From: Pseudomonadota bacterium
GTDB lineage: Bacteria > Pseudomonadota > Alphaproteobacteria > Sphingomonadales > Sphingomonadaceae
DNA: 5,495 bases
Assembly (NCBI GenBank): GCA_023433305.1
Contig: JAEZCZ010000001.1
Location: forward strand, 1-5,495
Direction: 5' to 3'
The position numbers were made by a program, and so were the translations under genes. The notes under the pieces were generated by a model, which saw only the letters and a list, made by a program, of their open reading frames with translations, did not search any database and had not been told where the DNA came from. Below, one piece after another: positions 4,722 to 5,495 of the stretch. Position 1 is the stretch's first letter. Every line of letters begins with the position of its first letter.

Positions 4722-5221
4722 TGACCTGGTCGATCCGCCTCGAGCGCGAGGGCGACGAAGCCGACATCGCGGCGCTCACCACCGCGGCCTTTCGCGAGGC
4801 GCCGCACAAAAGCGGCACCGAAGCCGCGATCGTCGAGCGGCTGCGCCTCCACGGCGACCTCGCGCTGTCGCTCGTGGTCGAGGACGCTGACGGAGCGATC
4901 GCCGGCCACGTGGCTTTTTCGCCGGTGACGATCTCCGACGCCACGCCCGGCGGGTTCGGCCTCGGCCCGGTGTCCGTCGCGCCGATGAACCAGCGCGCGG
5001 GCATCGGCACCGCCCTGATTCGCGATGGGCTCAAGCGGCTCAAGGACTCGGGTGCCGGGGGGTGCGTCGTCCTGGGCGAGCCTGCCTATTACGGACGGTT
5101 CGGCTTTCGCCACGATCCGAAGCTGGTCTTTCCCGGCCCGCCGGCGGAGTATTTCCAGGCGTTGCGTTTCTGCGGGTTCGAGCCAACTGGAACGGTCGCT
5201 TACGCGCCCGCTTTCGCCTAG
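4721..5221 (+). CDS. GNAT-family N-acetyltransferase, YhbS-like
   Basis: The 166-residue protein is a single GNAT domain. Visible: the N-terminal strand SIRLEREGDEADIAAL (4-19), the helix with EAAIVERLR (34-42), strand LALSLVVEDADGAIAGHVAFSPV, then LGPVSVAPMNQRAGIG with the acetyl-CoA pyrophosphate loop Q/RxxGxG at 91-96, and the LGEPAYYGRFGF segment (118-129) typical of the YhbS group (COG3153). It should transfer an acetyl group from acetyl-CoA to an amine; the substrate is unknown. The ATG at 4721 shares one base with the ribA stop (TGATG), and no Shine-Dalgarno is seen, so translation probably depends on reinitiation after ribA. A functional link to riboflavin synthesis is not shown by the sequence. 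Its TAG stop overlaps the stop of the convergent neighbour. Confidence 0.9.
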   Translation: MTWSIRLEREGDEADIAALTTAAFREAPHKSGTEAAIVERLRLHGDLALSLVVEDADGAIAGHVAFSPVTISDATPGGFGLGPVSVAPMNQRAGIGTALIRDGLKRLKDSGAGGCVVLGEPAYYGRFGFRHDPKLVFPGPPAEYFQALRFCGFEPTGTVAYAPAFA

Positions 5222-5495
5222 CGCTTCTCGAAGCGTGTCAGGCCGGCCCCGAGCGCGTTCTCGCCCAGCGCCAGCTCGTCTCCCGACCAGTCCGCGACAA
5301 ACGTCGTGTCGCGATCGACGCCCGGCGCCAGCCTCGCGTCGTTGCCGAGGATGACCAAGCCCGCGCTAGAATGCGTCGTGCCCTCGGCGGCGACGGCGAT
5401 GAACGCGGAGTAATTCTCCTTGTCGCGGCCCTGCACGAACCAGTTGTTGCTGATCTGGCCGACCGCGCCTTCGGGCAGGTCGATCATGTAGTTCG
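5218..5495 (-). CDS. C-terminal end of a probable right-handed beta-helix protein (partial)
   Basis: The minus-strand frame runs from the right edge to a TAG at 5220-5218. The codons before the ATG at 5487 (Asn-Tyr) are open, so this Met is probably internal and the 5' end lies outside. The 91 visible residues contain short strand-turn units with recurring Asn after a hydrophobic run: QISNNWFVQGRDKEN, VILGNDARLAP and LALGENALGAG. Such Asn ladders and turns are typical of right-handed parallel beta-helix (pectate-lyase-like) proteins, often secreted and acting on or binding polysaccharide. There are no catalytic residues I can assign and no signal peptide in view. The family call is tentative; a hypothetical protein is the cautious label. 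Composition and codon use fit the surrounding genes. Confidence 0.65.
   Translation of the reverse strand, partial: NYMIDLPEGAVGQISNNWFVQGRDKENYSAFIAVAAEGTTHSSAGLVILGNDARLAPGVDRDTTFVADWSGDELALGENALGAGLTRFEKR

Noticed and set aside
1..5495. Mobile element, prophage, defence system, CRISPR array or tRNA
   Set aside because: No transposase or integrase, no terminal inverted repeats, no spaced identical repeats and no cloverleaf were found; all genes are housekeeping types with uniform composition.

Overview
The window looks like a piece of chromosome from a GC-rich alphaproteobacterium, most likely a member of the Sphingomonadales. That placement is inferred from codon and base composition, from a GTP cyclohydrolase II with a long N-terminal extension, and from a lolA-xth gene pair; no rRNA or other decisive marker is present. 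The content is almost entirely housekeeping. I see no phage, transposon, CRISPR, toxin-antitoxin or defence genes.

Layout. Bases 1-1546 hold a tight plus-strand operon: the 3' end of a class I/II PLP-dependent aminotransferase, an RluA-type pseudouridine synthase (4-nt ATGA overlap) and the ribosome-rescue peptidyl-tRNA hydrolase ArfB (8-nt overlap). After a 139-nt gap comes rpmG (ribosomal protein L33), then an 89-nt spacer with two inverted repeats, then lolA (periplasmic lipoprotein carrier). A gene-poor stretch (2606-2871) carries a tandem TTACCA motif, a set of consecutive hairpins and a very strong intrinsic terminator; I read it as a candidate small RNA. A second plus-strand cluster follows: xth (exonuclease III), ribA (GTP cyclohydrolase II, riboflavin synthesis) and a YhbS-like GNAT acetyltransferase, joined by overlaps. 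The last gene, cut by the right edge, is convergent and appears to be the C-terminal end of a right-handed beta-helix protein; its stop codon shares a CTAG palindrome with the stop of the acetyltransferase.

How the genes relate. RluA, ArfB and L33 are all linked to the 50S ribosome or translation (rRNA/tRNA modification, rescue of stalled ribosomes, structural protein). LolA serves outer-membrane lipoprotein traffic, Xth base-excision repair, and RibA flavin synthesis; their adjacency looks like conserved chromosomal order rather than one pathway.

Most notable points: (1) the first 70 bases are an exact, in-frame copy of 361-430, so the aminotransferase either carries a 120-codon tandem duplication or lies at an assembly error; (2) the probable sRNA between lolA and xth; (3) the unusual start of ribA, where no ATG exists and CTG or an upstream GTG must be used.
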